Shown here: positions 13,205 to 24,039 of the stretch, in pieces | Position numbering within the stretch: the first letter of the stretch is position 1 | How the letters are laid out: every line of letters starts with the position of its first letter | NCBI GenBank assembly: GCA_023376005.1 | Contig: CM042139.1 | Location: 143,565,684 to 143,629,683, forward strand | Length of the DNA: 64,000 nt | Source: Doryteuthis pealeii | Lineage: Eukaryota > Mollusca > Cephalopoda > Myopsida > Loliginidae | Direction of reading: 5' to 3' | The notes under the pieces: generated by a model | Database searches by the model: none | Told to the model about the DNA's origin: nothing | What the model saw: only the letters and a program-made list of their open reading frames with translations | Translations under genes and position numbers: made by a program

Positions 13205-13345
13205 CAACAAAAGTAGGTGTTAGTTGAAGCCTTTATTCCCCTTTTTTCCAAGGTAACACATTGCCCAGTCCCCAGGACCGAAGTGTCCGTGTGAACCAGG
13301 GAGGTTAGTGTTGGTAGCCTGTGATGATACAATCAATTACGATCT
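13205..13345. repeat. Copy 1 of a diverged local duplication
   Basis: This segment shares an ordered set of phrases with 13645-13795: GTTAGTT-AAGC, TTTATT, CCCTTTTTTCCAAG, GAAGTGTCCG, GTGAACC-GG and GATGATACA. The copies differ by many substitutions and small indels. The identity of the element is unknown. Confidence 0.55.
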
Positions 13346-13645
13346 CACTACCCTCATCAAAATTCTTTTAGGGGAGAAATGGTCTGGTAGACTGGCCCCT
13401 TATGACCATTTTTATATGGCCGAGGATTATTCTGCCTCTAAGTTGTCTTATAGTGTTTTTTGCTCTTACACGCGCGCGTGGCGTAGTGTGGACTGTCTTC
13501 CACGCGTGTTTAGATGACAACTGTTGATGGTGGGGTATACATTCTTTTTTTTTCTTTTAAAGTGTTCGCAATTTGACCACTTACATTTGTAATGGATGTC
13601 ATCTCTGCGGTTGCGCGCGCGCTATGTAGTGTTTCTCAATAGAAA

Positions 13646-13795
13646 ATGACAACGCAGGTATTAGTTAAAGCACTTTATTGCCCTTTTTTCCAAGATACAA
13701 ACATTTCGCTAAAGTCCTTCATCTGTCAGGAAGGAAGTGTCCGGAGTGAACCGGGATGGTGTTAGTTACGCCTGTGAATGATACATACATTACAT
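13646..13795. repeat. Copy 2 of the diverged local duplication
   Basis: This is the partner of the segment at 13205-13345, in the same orientation and about 440 bases away. Alternating CG runs (CGCGCGCG) lie between the copies at 13470-13479 and 13612-13621. Those runs are rare in this otherwise AT-rich, CpG-poor DNA. Confidence 0.55.
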
Positions 13796-13818
13796 GGATA
13801 GCTGCAAGCTTAAAGGGG

Positions 13819-14007
13819 TTATATAAGCAGTGGTACTGGAAATTGTGAAAAAAAACTGTGTTCTGTCGCAAATGTTATTGTGCTGCCCTTATCAGTTTTT
13901 GTGATTCCACCTGGCCAGTGGAAATAATTAGGAGTAATTACTTTGGAGTGGCTCCTGGCATAATTGTGTGATCCTAATTTCGCTGCAAATTCAACTGAAC
14001 TTTTCAA
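13819..14007 (-). other. Short unassigned frame
   Basis: A 62-codon minus-strand frame with no recognisable motif lies in AT-rich sequence. I see no splice or promoter context and do not call it a gene. Confidence 0.1.
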
Positions 14008-14159
14008 TGCCTATCTGGCATTTCGATTAATACAATTTCTCTATCAATGCAATCAAGTATTGCATGGATTATTTCAATTGGCTTTTTAAATATTCCCATT
14101 TAATACTTTAAACACCTCATGTCAAAATATTCTAGTGTATTGTTTCAATCATTTTGAGG

Positions 14160-15140
14160 CATTTCCTTTCATTATCTATCTTTCTCTTTCTTGCTCTCCC
14201 TCAGTGTTCTTTCTCTCTCTAATCTTCCTTTCATCTAATCTTCTCCTTTTCCTCTCTATCTCTTTTTTTTGATACTCTGTGTATTCTTTCTCTCCCGTTC
14301 TCTCTCTCTCTCTCCGTCTTCAGGCTCTCCTTCTCATCTTACTCTTTTCTCACTCTCCTGGCCTTCCATTCTCTGTCTCTAAACTTTCTTTCTCTCTTTG
14401 TTCAAACTATCTCTTTTTCGACTCTTCTTTCTCTTTATTTCATTGTCCATAATTTCTTCTTTTTTCTTATTTCCTCTCGGTCTCTTCTTTTCCCTTATCT
14501 CAGCGTACTCTCATCGTCGTCTCGTGCTCCTCTTGTTCCCTCTTCTCAGCTCTTCGGCTGTCTCATCTCTCATCTCTGTTATCATTTCTCTTTCTTTTTT
14601 TTTTATCTCTCTCTCTCATGCATCCGGGCTTCTGTTTTGCTTTACTCTCGGTCTTTCTTTCGTTTCTCATATCAATCATACGATTTCTCCGGTCTATCTT
14701 TCTCTTCTTTTCTCACTCTCTATCTCTTTCTGCTTTATCTCTCTCTCTCTTTGCTCTCGCGAGATGGCAGTATATTTCTGCGGTCCTCCTTCTCTCTTCG
14801 TCTCATACTTTCAGTTTATCATCTAATCTTAAAATCTCGTTTTTTCACTAATCCTCTTTTTTCCTCTCTCTTGTCTCTTATATCCGCATCGCAACCTTGT
14901 GCTCTTTTTTCTCTGCTCTCGTCTCGTTTCCCCTTTCACTGCTCTCTCCTCTATTCATCAGTGTCTCTCTCTTCACCTCTCTCGTCGTCTTTTCTCTCCC
15001 CGTCATCGATCTCCTCTCTCTCTCTCTCTCTCTGTATTCTTCTTTTTGTCTTTTTTTATCTCGTCATCAATCATTCTTCCTTTTATTGGCTTTCGGGTCT
15101 CTTCTTTCGTTCTTGGGTTTCTTGTCTCTCTCTATCTTCC
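14160..15140. repeat. About 1 kb polypyrimidine (TCTC/TTTC) tract
   Basis: Nearly a kilobase of the plus strand is T and C, dominated by CTCT, TTTC and TCTT words with scattered purines. Several frames in it (for example 14637-15164, Ser/Leu/Phe-rich) are by-products of the low-complexity strand bias. Such tracts can form triplex (H-DNA) structures. Neither origin nor function can be read from the sequence. Confidence 0.9.
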
Positions 15141-15723
15141 CTCCATTTTAAATCAATAAATTAATCACATCTTTTGTATTTGCTCGTCTTTTCCGTACTC
15201 CCATAAAGGCCTTTATTTCTATTTGCTGTCAAAATTATTAATAAGATTCCTTTATTTCAACCCTGTGATTACAGTGCATTTTCTTTCAGGTTCATTTTAA
15301 ATGTATCTATTTTTATTACTCAATTCCTAGGCTTTTTGGCCATTTTTTCCATCTCTCGCAAATATTCTCTGTTTCTTTCAGCTAACAACTTTTATTCATG
15401 TCTCTTCTGCTTAAATCAAGATATATAATAAGAAAAAAAAAAGTTAAATAGTTCATAGGAGGCTAACCAAGATACCTCTCATGATGTGACGCAAAATGAA
15501 GGTTCATATTTTCAAACTTATTCCCCTTTCGGTCCTCCACAAACTTCTTCCTATCGGTGTTTGCGTGCTTGATCCTATTGGATTTGCCAAATAAAGGTGA
15601 ATCACAGCAGATAATCTCGCTGGGTCATATCTATGTCTGGTTGATGCGATACTGTTTATCTACAGGGCAACTAATTATTTGTACTGGCAACGGCAAATTC
15701 TGTAATTTTGGAATATTCAGATG
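15141..15723. other. No gene seen
   Basis: AT-rich DNA, still pyrimidine-biased at first, with no repeat family recognised. It ends at the A-rich tail of the SINE C copy that follows. Confidence 0.4.
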
Positions 15724-15975
15724 TAAAAAAAAAAAGTCATAGGGGTGGCCAAAGAAGTGCGGTATCAGCGCAGATCCGCAGTGGGGAGATCTATCTCGCT
15801 TTCACTAGTGCTAGATCCAGCAGATTATTTTATGCATTCTGGTGTGGGCACGCGCACGCTTACTACCGAGCTCCTTACTTTATTGCTACAGATCCGGCAA
15901 GTGCTATCTAAAGTTGGTGAGGGTAGGTAATCCGAACCCGGGAACTTATGATGTTTCCTAGTCGGAGTGCTCACT
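15722..15975 (-). mobile_element. SINE C, eroded copy
   Basis: Read on the minus strand this is a tRNA-derived SINE of the same family as 43129-43384. The landmarks GGGGTGGCC, GGTATCAGC, GGGGAGATCTATC, CTCCTTACTTTA, a CCCGGG-like B-box region and the tRNA-like head follow in order. Its A-rich run at 15725-15736 corresponds to the family's 3' T-rich tail. It is clearly more diverged than the copies at 41, 42.6 and 43.1 kb. Confidence 0.65.
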
Positions 15976-16435
15976 ACAGGAGGACTTGAGTTATCGAACT
16001 ACTGGGGATTTCCCAATCAACATCAAGAAAAAGATGAAATAATGATATGCCATCAAATATTGAATTATTATAATTTTTTGTTGGTTCGAAAAATAAAGAA
16101 TAAAGTTGAACAAATGAAGAGAAAGAGCAAAGACAGAGAAATGCAAATCCTTTTCATCATCAGAACTGTAACTAAATCATCTGAACCAATTCTTCAAACT
16201 AATGTTAATTAAAGATGCACGTTGCTCTGCCCACTGGAGATACAAGTTTAGCCTTCACTCCACAACCAACTAGCATAAAAGAGAGATAAAAAGCCAACAG
16301 AATAATATTTCTATTGTCTCCTCTATTGATTCCTAAGCTGTTCCATTCTTCACCCTTGTTGCACTTTGATAAATAAGTTCTTTAAGATATCTGAGAAATC
16401 TATGATCATATCGTGATCTAAGAATTGGATTATCT
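15976..16435. other. No gene seen
   Basis: The 81-codon plus-strand frame 15967-16212 is Lys/Glu-rich near its end but has no recognisable motif. Repeats become clearly legible downstream of this point. Confidence 0.3.
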
Positions 16436-16454
16436 GTGTGTGTGTGTCTGTTTA

Positions 16455-16735
16455 AATGTGGTCGATCTCAGTGGTGTAGTGGCTAAATTGCTGGATTGCA
16501 ACATTGTAGTAATTGAGTTTGAACTCCAGTCATCCTATTACATTCACATTCAAACTAGTATTCCTGGGAAAGGTAAACACCCTCATCCCCAATAAATATT
16601 TGAAAATAGTGTAGTATTTTGAGTAGATTATCAATAGGGGACATTTACTCCCAAGACACCGGTGAAAGTTGAACACTGCTTCCTGTATGATTGTTATCAA
16701 TAAATGGGGGTTATTAGACCCACCATCTTGTGCTT
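16455..16735 (+). mobile_element. SINE-like repeat D with tRNA-like head
   Basis: The start GATCTCAGTGGTGTAGTGGC resembles a pol III A box. GAGTTTGAACTCCAG, about 50 bases later, resembles a B box. The body then continues GGGAAAGGTAAACACCCTCATCCC. A related head occurs at about 28425-28520. A (GT)n run precedes it at 16434-16449. No tail or target duplication is clear. Confidence 0.5.
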
Positions 16736-17100
16736 TACATGTATTATTATTGGTGAGCCTGAAGAGTTACTATGTAGCCATCTACTAAGACAATATAAGA
16801 TATAACAAATTGTTCCATTATTGTTCTTCTACAAGGATGGCATTGGCATCATATAAACCATGAAGGTGATTGCCATTAAAAAAAGAAAACAAACACTTAG
16901 AAAAAAAGAAACCCAACTTCTGCTTAAATGTAACCACAACCCAGTAAAAATGACACATCATAGCCAGATTCTTATTAGAACAATACACTTTAAATGCTCT
17001 TAGAGAATAAAGAAATTTCCTGTCCAATTTGCTAATGAATTATAATTTTGTGGGGTCTATATTCACATGAATGTAATTTGTCTAATCATACACTTTTTTA
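16736..17100. other. No gene seen
   Basis: AT-rich DNA with one minus-strand frame (16818-17027) that has no motif. No repeat family was identified. Confidence 0.3.
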
Positions 17101-17109
17101 TATAATGGA

Positions 17110-17225
17110 ACCCACAAAAGGGTGTCCTGGGGTATGACACTAAACTGCATTCTATGGTGAGATTCCAATTATGGACTGGGCAATGAGGAGTATCCCTTCA
17201 TTGCTATCACTCCTAATATTTTTGA
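17110..17225 (-). repeat. Family B fragment
   Basis: The order GTGTCCTGGGGTATGACA-CTAAACTGCAT, ATGGTGAGATTCCA, then CCCTTCATTGCTATCACTCC matches the minus-strand family B copy at 27790-27890. Only the middle part of the family is present. Confidence 0.6.
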
Positions 17226-17713
17226 TGATAAGATATCAAGTATTTCTTTGTACACAATTGTTTGTGGTTTCATGTATTACTATCTTATACTAATAAAATT
17301 CTGATTTTAATCTTAATATAAAAATTTAATCATTATTTATTTGCCACAAGGTTAATAGAAAACAGAAATAGTAAAATCAGTAAGAAGCAATAGTTATTTC
17401 CCTTTTCTCTTTCAAGATTTTAATGCCCCAAGAAGGTAATTTCTTATTACACATCAAGTGGCTTTTTTTCTACTGAATTATTTTGAGAATCTGTATTTTG
17501 TCTCTGTGAGCCCTGTATAATATTTATTGCCTTTTTGGCTTCATTGATGCAAAAAAAACTAAAATTAAAAAAAAAAAGAAGAAAATTTCAGATGTCCATA
17601 AAAAGGAATCTTGAGTTTGCCTGGAAACATCTCTTAATTCCAGTTTTGCACCATTTGAAAAGACTTACAGCTTACGCACATAGTTACCTGTCAGTAAGTA
17701 TGTGCATTAAACT

Positions 17714-17900
17714 ATATATATTTACCCAATCCTTCGACATGAGCAGGACATGCACAAGGTCAATCTTTTGGAGTTTAACAGGTTTGAATCCAAGGTTAAA
17801 TTGTCCAGTATGCACTACTATTTAGCTGGAGGGAGAATAGTGATGCATACCTTTTCCAAAAGTTTTAGTGCTATGTGAAATGCAAACAGCCTGTTTGGAA
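17714..17900 (-). mobile_element. SINE A, truncated
   Basis: On the minus strand this shows the family A tail and body: TTTACCCAATCCTTCGACATGAGCAGG, AAGGTCAA, TTTAACAGGTTTGAATC, the TATTTAGCTGGAGGGAGAATAG block, GCATACCTTT and TATGTGAAATGCAAACAGCC. The tRNA-like head is missing. A short TATATATA precedes the tail end. Confidence 0.75.
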
Positions 17901-18232
17901 TTGTGGGGTCTCAAGAAAGACGGCAGACACAAAGACGAGATAAAGAGATGACGATTAGTTCACATCAGGAAAAATTAAAAGTGGTCACAGAAAATATCAG
18001 TTATCTATTATTGGTGTTGCAAACTTGTCCTGGTTTGGTCTCAAAAGGAGGAAGACAATAAAGGGAGGTAGTTATAACCACACCAAATGGGGGTGGTGGT
18101 GGTTTTGTTAGCCCCAAAGTTCAAGTCATTCCTTAAAGAAAAAAAAAAAACTTTGTGTAGGACATTTCTGTACCCATTGTGAAAAATCCTATGATTAAAC
18201 CCTTATTGTCAGTCACACTGTTAGGTTCCTGG
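17901..18232. other. No gene seen
   Basis: Purine-rich DNA with a short GGTGGT run near 18091. No family is recognised. Confidence 0.3.
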
Positions 18233-18385
18233 TTCACTGCTGATGGGAAGCAGTTACTACACTGCCAGGGCCAAGTTCACTGATGGTGGGAAGCAGTTAC
18301 TACACTGCCAGGGGCCAGGTTCACTGCCGATGGGAAGCAGTTACTACACTGCCAGGGCCAAGTTCATTAATGGTGGGAAGATATC
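18233..18385. repeat. 43-44 bp minisatellite, about 3.5 copies
   Basis: Units start at 18233, 18276, 18320 and 18363, so the period is 43, 44 and 43. Each carries TTCACTG, GATGGGAAGCAGTTACTACA and CTGCCAGGGCCAAG with few differences. The fourth unit breaks off after GTGGGAAG. Confidence 0.9.
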
Positions 18386-19080
18386 TATTAAATTAGACAT
18401 GATGAGACCACAACCACTGTCTTATACAGTCATTGGATTACTCTAAATCTCATTTTTTTGTTCAATAGAGAGGTACAACCACACAGTGGAATCCCCAGAA
18501 TCAAGCTTTATTGGAATGGATCTAACACATGTGGAATGGTCAAATAGTTCAATCATGGCTCCCCCTACAGTAATAAAAATCCCCCTATACAACATTCATT
18601 CCTCACTTTTCACCTCTAGCAGTGTCCAACGCCAGACAGTGGCACAGTAGGAGATTACTATTGTGGCAATGAATCCAAGCATGTGGAAAGTAGCTCCAAC
18701 TTCTATAACCAAGTTGTTATTCTAAAGGCCCCAAGCCAATAGTCTCAAAACCACTGCTGCTACCATTAAGCTACTCATGGACAAAAATAATTTTTAAGTT
18801 AATTCCAGCGACACCCATTATCTTCAAACCATTTCTTTGCATCTTCTTTTTCTTTATTGTAAAGTAAAATTTTCATGTTTATCAGATTATTGTGTTTTCC
18901 TTTCTTCAAAAGCTGTTGACCCCTTTTGTCTTGCACGCTTAGTAATGTTTATAATCTTCAAAACTTTGGGTTTAACCAGTGTTACTTTTTGAGAATAACA
19001 ATTCACCACAGCTTATCACATTTCGATTTTTGTAATTTGTCTGACACGCCCCTTACAATACCAGTCCAAGACCCAGAAAT
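18386..19080. other. No gene seen
   Basis: AT-rich DNA without a confident gene or family assignment. Small frames at 18243-18446 and 18926-19108 are products of the minisatellite or chance. Confidence 0.3.
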
Positions 19081-19142
19081 CTCTGTGTATATAAATATAT
19101 ATATATAATATATATAATATATATTATATATATATTATCATC
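19081..19142. repeat. Interrupted (TA)n tract
   Basis: TATA runs with A or T interruptions fill this stretch. Confidence 0.85.
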
Positions 19143-19619
19143 ATAAATGCTTATAGGGCCGACTACACTGACGAGTGGTTCTCGTCTTGCACAGAGCTAG
19201 GTCTAAGCAGCACCTAAACATTCTTGAAGCTGTTACATTTTATTCTTCATCCCACTTTGTGCAGACAAAACCAAAAACACTCCTTTACTTGTTGGGAGAC
19301 ATATTTCCAATCCTGGGTGACCTGGGGTTTAATATATATATCCCCCCCGCCTTTTTTCTTTTTTTTTTAATCCCTCTCTGGGCTCACTCCCATTCGTTTC
19401 GTAAAGAATATTTCTTATACAATCTGATTTTATTCGTCGGCCGGTGTTTATACTTGAAAAGAACTAGTCGAAAAAGGCTCCTTTGTTATTTTTCATACCC
19501 CCTATATTTTATATTTTCATTTCGTAATAAAATATTACCATCTCGTAACTTGTATGATCTCCCAACATACATATGATTCCCTTACTTTTAGTACTCTATA
19601 AGTTTCCTGTACCAAAATT

Positions 19620-19621
19620 TA

Positions 19622-19668
<47 letters not shown>

Positions 19669-20044
19669 ACAGAATGTTAATTGTAAAACCATCTTCACCT
19701 AATAAGAAAAAAAACAAAACAAAAAACACACACACATACACTCATAACCAATCCTTATGCCATCCACCATACATACATATACCCAGACACCCTAACACTA
19801 TCAGAAACCCAATATGATACACTCCCTATAAAGATAGAATAGGAAATTTCCACCTCCATCGTCTTCTGACACATCACCCGACCAACCCTCCCCTATTCAA
19901 CGACCTCCTTAATTCACTAAAAGAAAATGTTCACCACTGAAGCAAGAACTTTTTTCCTAAAGTCCTGAAGAAGGTCTAACAGATTTGAAACGTTGCATCG
20001 TCGACATCACTACCTACAATAAACATCCATTTTCTACCTTTCTC

Positions 20045-20075
<31 letters not shown>

Positions 20076-20100
20076 CATATATATATATATGAAAGAGGGA
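19620..20100 (+). repeat. Repeat ending in the GAAGAAGG / GAAACGTTG motif, between microsatellites
   Basis: The segment runs from a (TA)n tract (19625-19665) to a (CA)n tract (20044-20075) and then (TA)n. Its 3' part contains TCCTGAAGAAGGTCTAACAG, then TTGAAACGTTG, GTCGACAT, CACTACC, TAAAC and TCTACCTTTCTCCAT. The same ordered motifs occur at 52630-52725, again followed by (TA)n. This identifies a family whose 3' end abuts dinucleotide repeats. I cannot name its class. Confidence 0.55.
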
Positions 20101-20171
20101 TGATTTACCAGTGAAATTGGTCTCAATGATCCTTATGGTGAAAACTCGAGTAGGTTATTTCTAACATACCA

Positions 20172-20204
20172 TAGTAATATATATATATATATATATATAT
20201 TAAT
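20172..20204. repeat. (TA)n tract
   Basis: An uninterrupted TA dinucleotide run directly in front of a SINE A copy. Confidence 0.85.
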
Positions 20205-20496
20205 GGAGGTGAGTGGTGTAATAGTTAGCATCATAGGAAAATGGACACAACAGGAAAAGTCCAAATCCTGGATGAGGGTGTTTGCATTTCACATAGCCCT
20301 AATACCCTTAAGAAAGGTATGAATACAACTATCTCCCTCCACCTATGAGTAAATAGTAGGGAAGATTGGACTCTTTAACCTTGATTAGGCAAACTAGTCT
20401 AGGAGAAGGAAAACTCTGAATTCTAACCTGTTAAACTCTGCTTTAAAAAAATGACCTTACTCACATCCTGCTCGTGCGGAGGGGTTTGGTAAAATA
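20205..20496 (+). mobile_element. SINE A, near full length
   Basis: The tRNA-like head reads GGAGGTGAGTGGTGTAATAG, with an A-box-like GTGTAATAGTTAGC and a B-box-like region around AAGTCCAAATCCTGG. The body follows: TTTGCATTTCACATAG, CTAATACCC, AAAGGTATGAAT, the CTATG.GTAAATAGTAGG block, TTTAACCTTG, TAGGAGAAGGAAAACTCTGA and CTCACATCCTGCTCGTGCGG. It ends GGTTTGGTAAAATA and runs into (ATCT)n. This is a good reference copy for the family. Confidence 0.85.
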
Positions 20497-20532
20497 TCTA
20501 TCTATCTATCTATATTATTATTATTATTAAAT
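20497..20532. repeat. (ATCT)n then (ATT)n microsatellite
   Basis: ATCT repeats, then ATTATTATT, follow directly on the 3' end of SINE A. Confidence 0.85.
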
Positions 20533-21238
20533 TATGATGGATAAGATTTAGAGTTGAGTTTTTGATTAACCTTTTCATGTTTGAGAACATGTTACAAATG
20601 AGGATCAAGGCTGTATAATAATTCTCTTAAATTAATAGTATCATATCTTGGGTACATGGACTTTCAACCTGTTGGTCATTTTTAAGGATGTAGGTACAAC
20701 CACACCTAGTATACAATGTAGTCTGTGATCATTGAATGTTTTGAATGAGAGCATTCATCACATGCAGTTGATGCTGTGTAAGAATGTGCAGTTTGTTGAC
20801 TGATTTGAATGCATGGTCATTACTGACATCCTCAAAAATAATGAAGGTTGTAAGAACCTGTACTTGGGATATAACATCAGTGATTTGACAATTATCATAT
20901 GACCTTCATCCTCATTTGCAACATCTCATTCACAAAAAATGAAAAGGTGAATAAAAATATGTGTTGTGGACTAGCCTATCTTACCTTTCATAGAGAGTAA
21001 ATGAGCTGGTCCAGGACTATTTGTACCTGCTGTGTTAGAACATTCTGGGTGATTACTGAAACTGCGCAAAGATTACGGAACCATTACGCAAACAGTCTAC
21101 CTTGATGTGTTTAGCCTCTGTTGCGAGTTACTCTATGTCTGACAAAAACTGTATTTGGATGTACTAGTATGCTGAATGTTGTATGATCCAGTATACAACA
21201 ATATGCTTACAAGAAAATTTGGTGCCTAAATACAAACT
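20533..21238. other. No gene seen
   Basis: About 700 bases of AT-rich DNA with no family recognised. The patch around 21040-21150 is slightly richer in CpG, but no frame or splice signal supports a gene. Confidence 0.3.
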
Positions 21239-21275
21239 ATTATATATATATATATATAATATATATATACATATA
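21239..21275. repeat. (TA)n tract
   Basis: A TA dinucleotide run with one interruption. Confidence 0.85.
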
Positions 21276-21373
21276 ATGCCCACACCCTACCCATTGCAGA
21301 GATGTTTGTTAAATGCACACATTAAAACTTAGCCAAGTAATTCTGTTGATCAGGTATGTTATAATGAAAAAGG

Positions 21374-21664
21374 AAAGCGGGTGGTTTGTAATGGTTAAAG
21401 TCATAGGAAATGGACTTGTCAACACGAGTTCAAATTCTGGACGTGGTAATTGCATTTCACTTAGCGCTAATACCTTTAGGAAAGGTATGAATTCTACTCC
21501 TCCCCTCCCCCAGCTATGGATAAATAGTAGGGCAGACTTGGGCTTTTTAACCATGGTTAGGCAATCGGTCTAGGAGAAGGAAAACTCTGAATTCAACCTG
21601 TTAAACTCCGCTTAAGTAATTGACCTTGTGTCAACATTCTGCTCATGCGGAGGGTTGGTAAATA
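21374..21664 (+). mobile_element. SINE A, near full length
   Basis: Head GCGGGTGGTTTGTAATGG, B-box-like GAGTTCAAATTCTGG, body with CATTTCACTTAGCGCTAATACC, AAAGGTATGAAT, AGCTATGGATAAATAGTAGG, TAGGAGAAGGAAAACTCTGA and CTGCTCATGCGGAGGGTTGG. It ends in GTAAATATATATAATG. Frames on both strands in this interval are SINE translations. Confidence 0.85.
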
Positions 21665-21895
21665 TATATAATGAAAAAGGTTGACCTTTCAAGATGACTT
21701 GCAGAAATTCACAAATAAATCTAAAAAAAAAAAGGGTTGGCTGGAGAAGTTTTCAAAATTGGCATAGTGACCATGTTAATTCCTTCCCCTTATCTTGCAC
21801 ATGTACAAAATACCACTGTTTGATACACTGTGGGATTACACAGGAAATAAAGTTAAATGCAAAGTATAATTACATAAAATATACACTTTTAGTTT

Positions 21896-22147
21896 GGAGG
21901 TGCTTGTTGTTAATGGTTATCGTTTATAGGAAATGGACAGAGCAACCAGAGTTCAAACACGGATAAAGTTAGTTGCATTTCACATAGAGCTAATAGCCTC
22001 AGAAAAGGTATGCATTCACTATTATGCTGGGCTCTTAACATTTGTATGCAAAACTGTCTAGAAGGAAAACTTTGAATTCAAACTTGTTAAAACTGTGTTA
22101 AAAGTTGACCTTAAGTCACATCCTGCTCTTAGGAGGGGTTGGTAAAT
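21896..22147 (+). mobile_element. SINE A, diverged
   Basis: All main landmarks are present in order: GGAGGTGCTTG, AATGGTTATCG, AGGAAATGGAC, GAGTTCAAACACGG, TTGCATTTCACATAGAGC, AAAGGTATGCAT, GAAGGAAAACTTTGAATTCA, CACATCCTGCTC and GGTTGGTAAAT. Part of the central block after CACTATTATG is deleted. Confidence 0.8.
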
Positions 22148-22640
22148 TCATACATTTTTAGTTTGCACAATTTGTATTCAGGCATGGGCTCCAATGTCTC
22201 AATATGGAAATTGGGGTGTAATATTAAGATTGGAGGGCATAGAAAAAAAGAGTGACAAAAACTAATAAAGATTACAGTTACAAGGAGATAATTGAAGCAA
22301 TTAGAATTAAACTACTTACTAGAAAGAAGAATGAGGTGATCTAATTTTAACTTTCAAAATAACTTAATTATGGTATACCTTTTTTAAATATTTCACCATG
22401 AACTGAAAATTTACTGTCATATTTGAAAAATTAAGTCTATTAATTTTTTGCAAATAGAGTAATATATTTTTGGAACAAATTGTCTAATCAGATCAAAAAC
22501 AGCAATAGTATAAGAATATTAAGGATTGAATAGATATTTACCAACCTCTATGCAGGAGAATAGCATTATAATGGTAAGAACAATAAATTAAAAAGGGCAA
22601 TTTGGGAACTATTGGATGAATTGCTTAACAGAATTTGGAT
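22148..22640. other. No gene seen
   Basis: AT-rich DNA with no family recognised and no useful frame. Confidence 0.35.
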
Positions 22641-22642
22641 AG

Positions 22643-22643
<1 letters not shown>

Positions 22644-22680
<37 letters not shown>

Positions 22681-22888
22681 TTTGGTTCGGTACCAAGTTT
22701 CTTGTACAAGGTGATTCTAGGCTGGTCCTAATTCTCTACCAGTAGTTTTTGTAGAGCAGAGCAAAGTTTGGCCAGTGTCTGTCTAAATAAAAGATATCAG
22801 TGGTCTGAAGAAGCTCGTGGGCATACTCACGAGTGGAAATGGTCCATAACCACGATACCCATGGTATTTAAGGCCTTTTTATTCACAA

Positions 22889-22921
<33 letters not shown>

Positions 22922-22925
22922 AATT
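22644..22925 (+). repeat. Repeat between two (TA)n tracts, with a GAAGAAGC motif
   Basis: A segment of about 210 bases lies between (TA)n at 22646-22679 and (TA)n at 22888-22921. It contains GGTCTGAAGAAGCTCGTGG and a near-palindromic CTCGTGGGCATACTCACGAG. The layout, a GAAGAAG-type motif followed by a TA run, is like that at 19.97 and 52.63 kb, though the sequence differs. Confidence 0.45.
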
Positions 22926-22944
22926 GTATTGTATTGTATTGTAT
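22923..22944. repeat. (TTGTA)n microsatellite
   Basis: Four TTGTA-type pentamers follow the TA run. Confidence 0.8.
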
Positions 22945-23074
22945 ATGATCTTTGCAAATATTTTTTATTTGTTTGTAAAGGTTGATGTGAAAAGATAATA
23001 AAAAAGGGGAGATGCCCAAGGAGACATAACAAACAAAATAATAATAATAAAAGAAACATGTTCTTGCACCATAT

Positions 23075-23320
23075 GAAGGATGATCAGAAAGTATAGCCTT
23101 TTATTTATTTCCATGGAAACTACAGTATAGAGCACAATATTGACACTGGATAGTGCAAGCAACAAAACTTTTTATCTTGTTTCACCACCATTGGTTATAA
23201 ATTTTCACCAGTGATCATCAAGCAAGAGCCTGTATACTGTGCTTGCACAAGGTCTTCTCCAGAAGTGATAACTTATTTTATCATGGCATCAGAGGTGATA
23301 ATGGTGTGGTATTACAGTAG
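23075..23320. mobile_element. Possible mariner-type non-coding end
   Basis: GAAGGATGATCAGAAAGTATAGCC resembles the terminal sequence of some mariner-like elements, which often contain CAGAAAGT or AAAAGTAT words. No transposase frame follows, and no matching inverted terminus was located. This is a weak, look-alike call. Confidence 0.2.
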
Positions 23321-23384
23321 AGGTTGAACCTTCCCAATCACCTTTAGATTAAAAAAAAACCTTTTTCACAGACAACAGCTAAAA

Positions 23385-23470
23385 GGTATGCCCAATGAAT
23401 GTGATTTCCTAACCTCTAGGCATAAAATAACCTTAGATAGGTTCACACGCTGTTAAAAATCAATCAGTTT
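23385..23470 (-). repeat. Family B head fragment
   Basis: The order ATGCCCAATGAATGTGATTTCC, TAACCTCTAGGCATAAAATAA and GTTAAAAATCAATCA matches the minus-strand family B head at 29150-29250 and 30725-30775. Confidence 0.65.
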
Positions 23471-23640
23471 ATTGTTTATCAAAACAGCATAACCAATGAT
23501 GATGATTATATAGAAAAATATGTTTTGCATGTGAAAACTTGCTCTATCAAAGGATGTTATTGTGTTCTATTGACATGCATTACTTCCTTCGATTTGCAAT
23601 TTATATCATTCTTACCTCCCTTGAAACTATATATATTTGT

Positions 23641-23908
23641 GGAGGTGCATAATGTAATGGGTTATTGTCATAGGAAATGGACATGGTGAGACAAGTTCAA
23701 ATCCTGGACGAGCCTGTTTGCATTTCACATTTTGCTAATACTCTTGAGGAAGGTATGCATCCAATTATTCTCCCTCCAGCTATGGTTAAATATTAGGGCT
23801 CTTTAACCTTGGTATGGCAACCAATCTAGGCGAAGGAAAACTAAATGTAAACCGGTTTAAACTCCACTTAAGAAATTGAGCCTGTGTCACATCATACTCC
23901 TGCAGAGT
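23641..23908 (+). mobile_element. SINE A
   Basis: Head GGAGGTGCATAATGTAATGG, AGGAAATGGACATGG, B-box-like AAGTTCAAATCCTGG, TTTGCATTTCACAT, GGAAGGTATGCAT, AGCTATGGTTAAATATTAGG and TCCTGCAGAG. The 3' end runs into TATATATACAAATATG. Moderately diverged. Confidence 0.8.
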
Positions 23909-24039
23909 ATATATATACAAATATGTATATACATTTGTTGCCTCTTTTTGGCTTGGTGTTCTTTTGTGACTTGGCATTGACCACTTGGTTTATTAAAGCC
24001 TTCCAAAAAGGTTTATCTCAGTCTTGGTTTTTTTTTACA

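Noticed and set aside
14398..15164. Several overlapping Ser/Leu/Phe-rich frames as transmembrane proteins
   Set aside because: All three plus-strand frames are open because the strand is nearly all pyrimidine and so poor in stop codons. Composition explains them.
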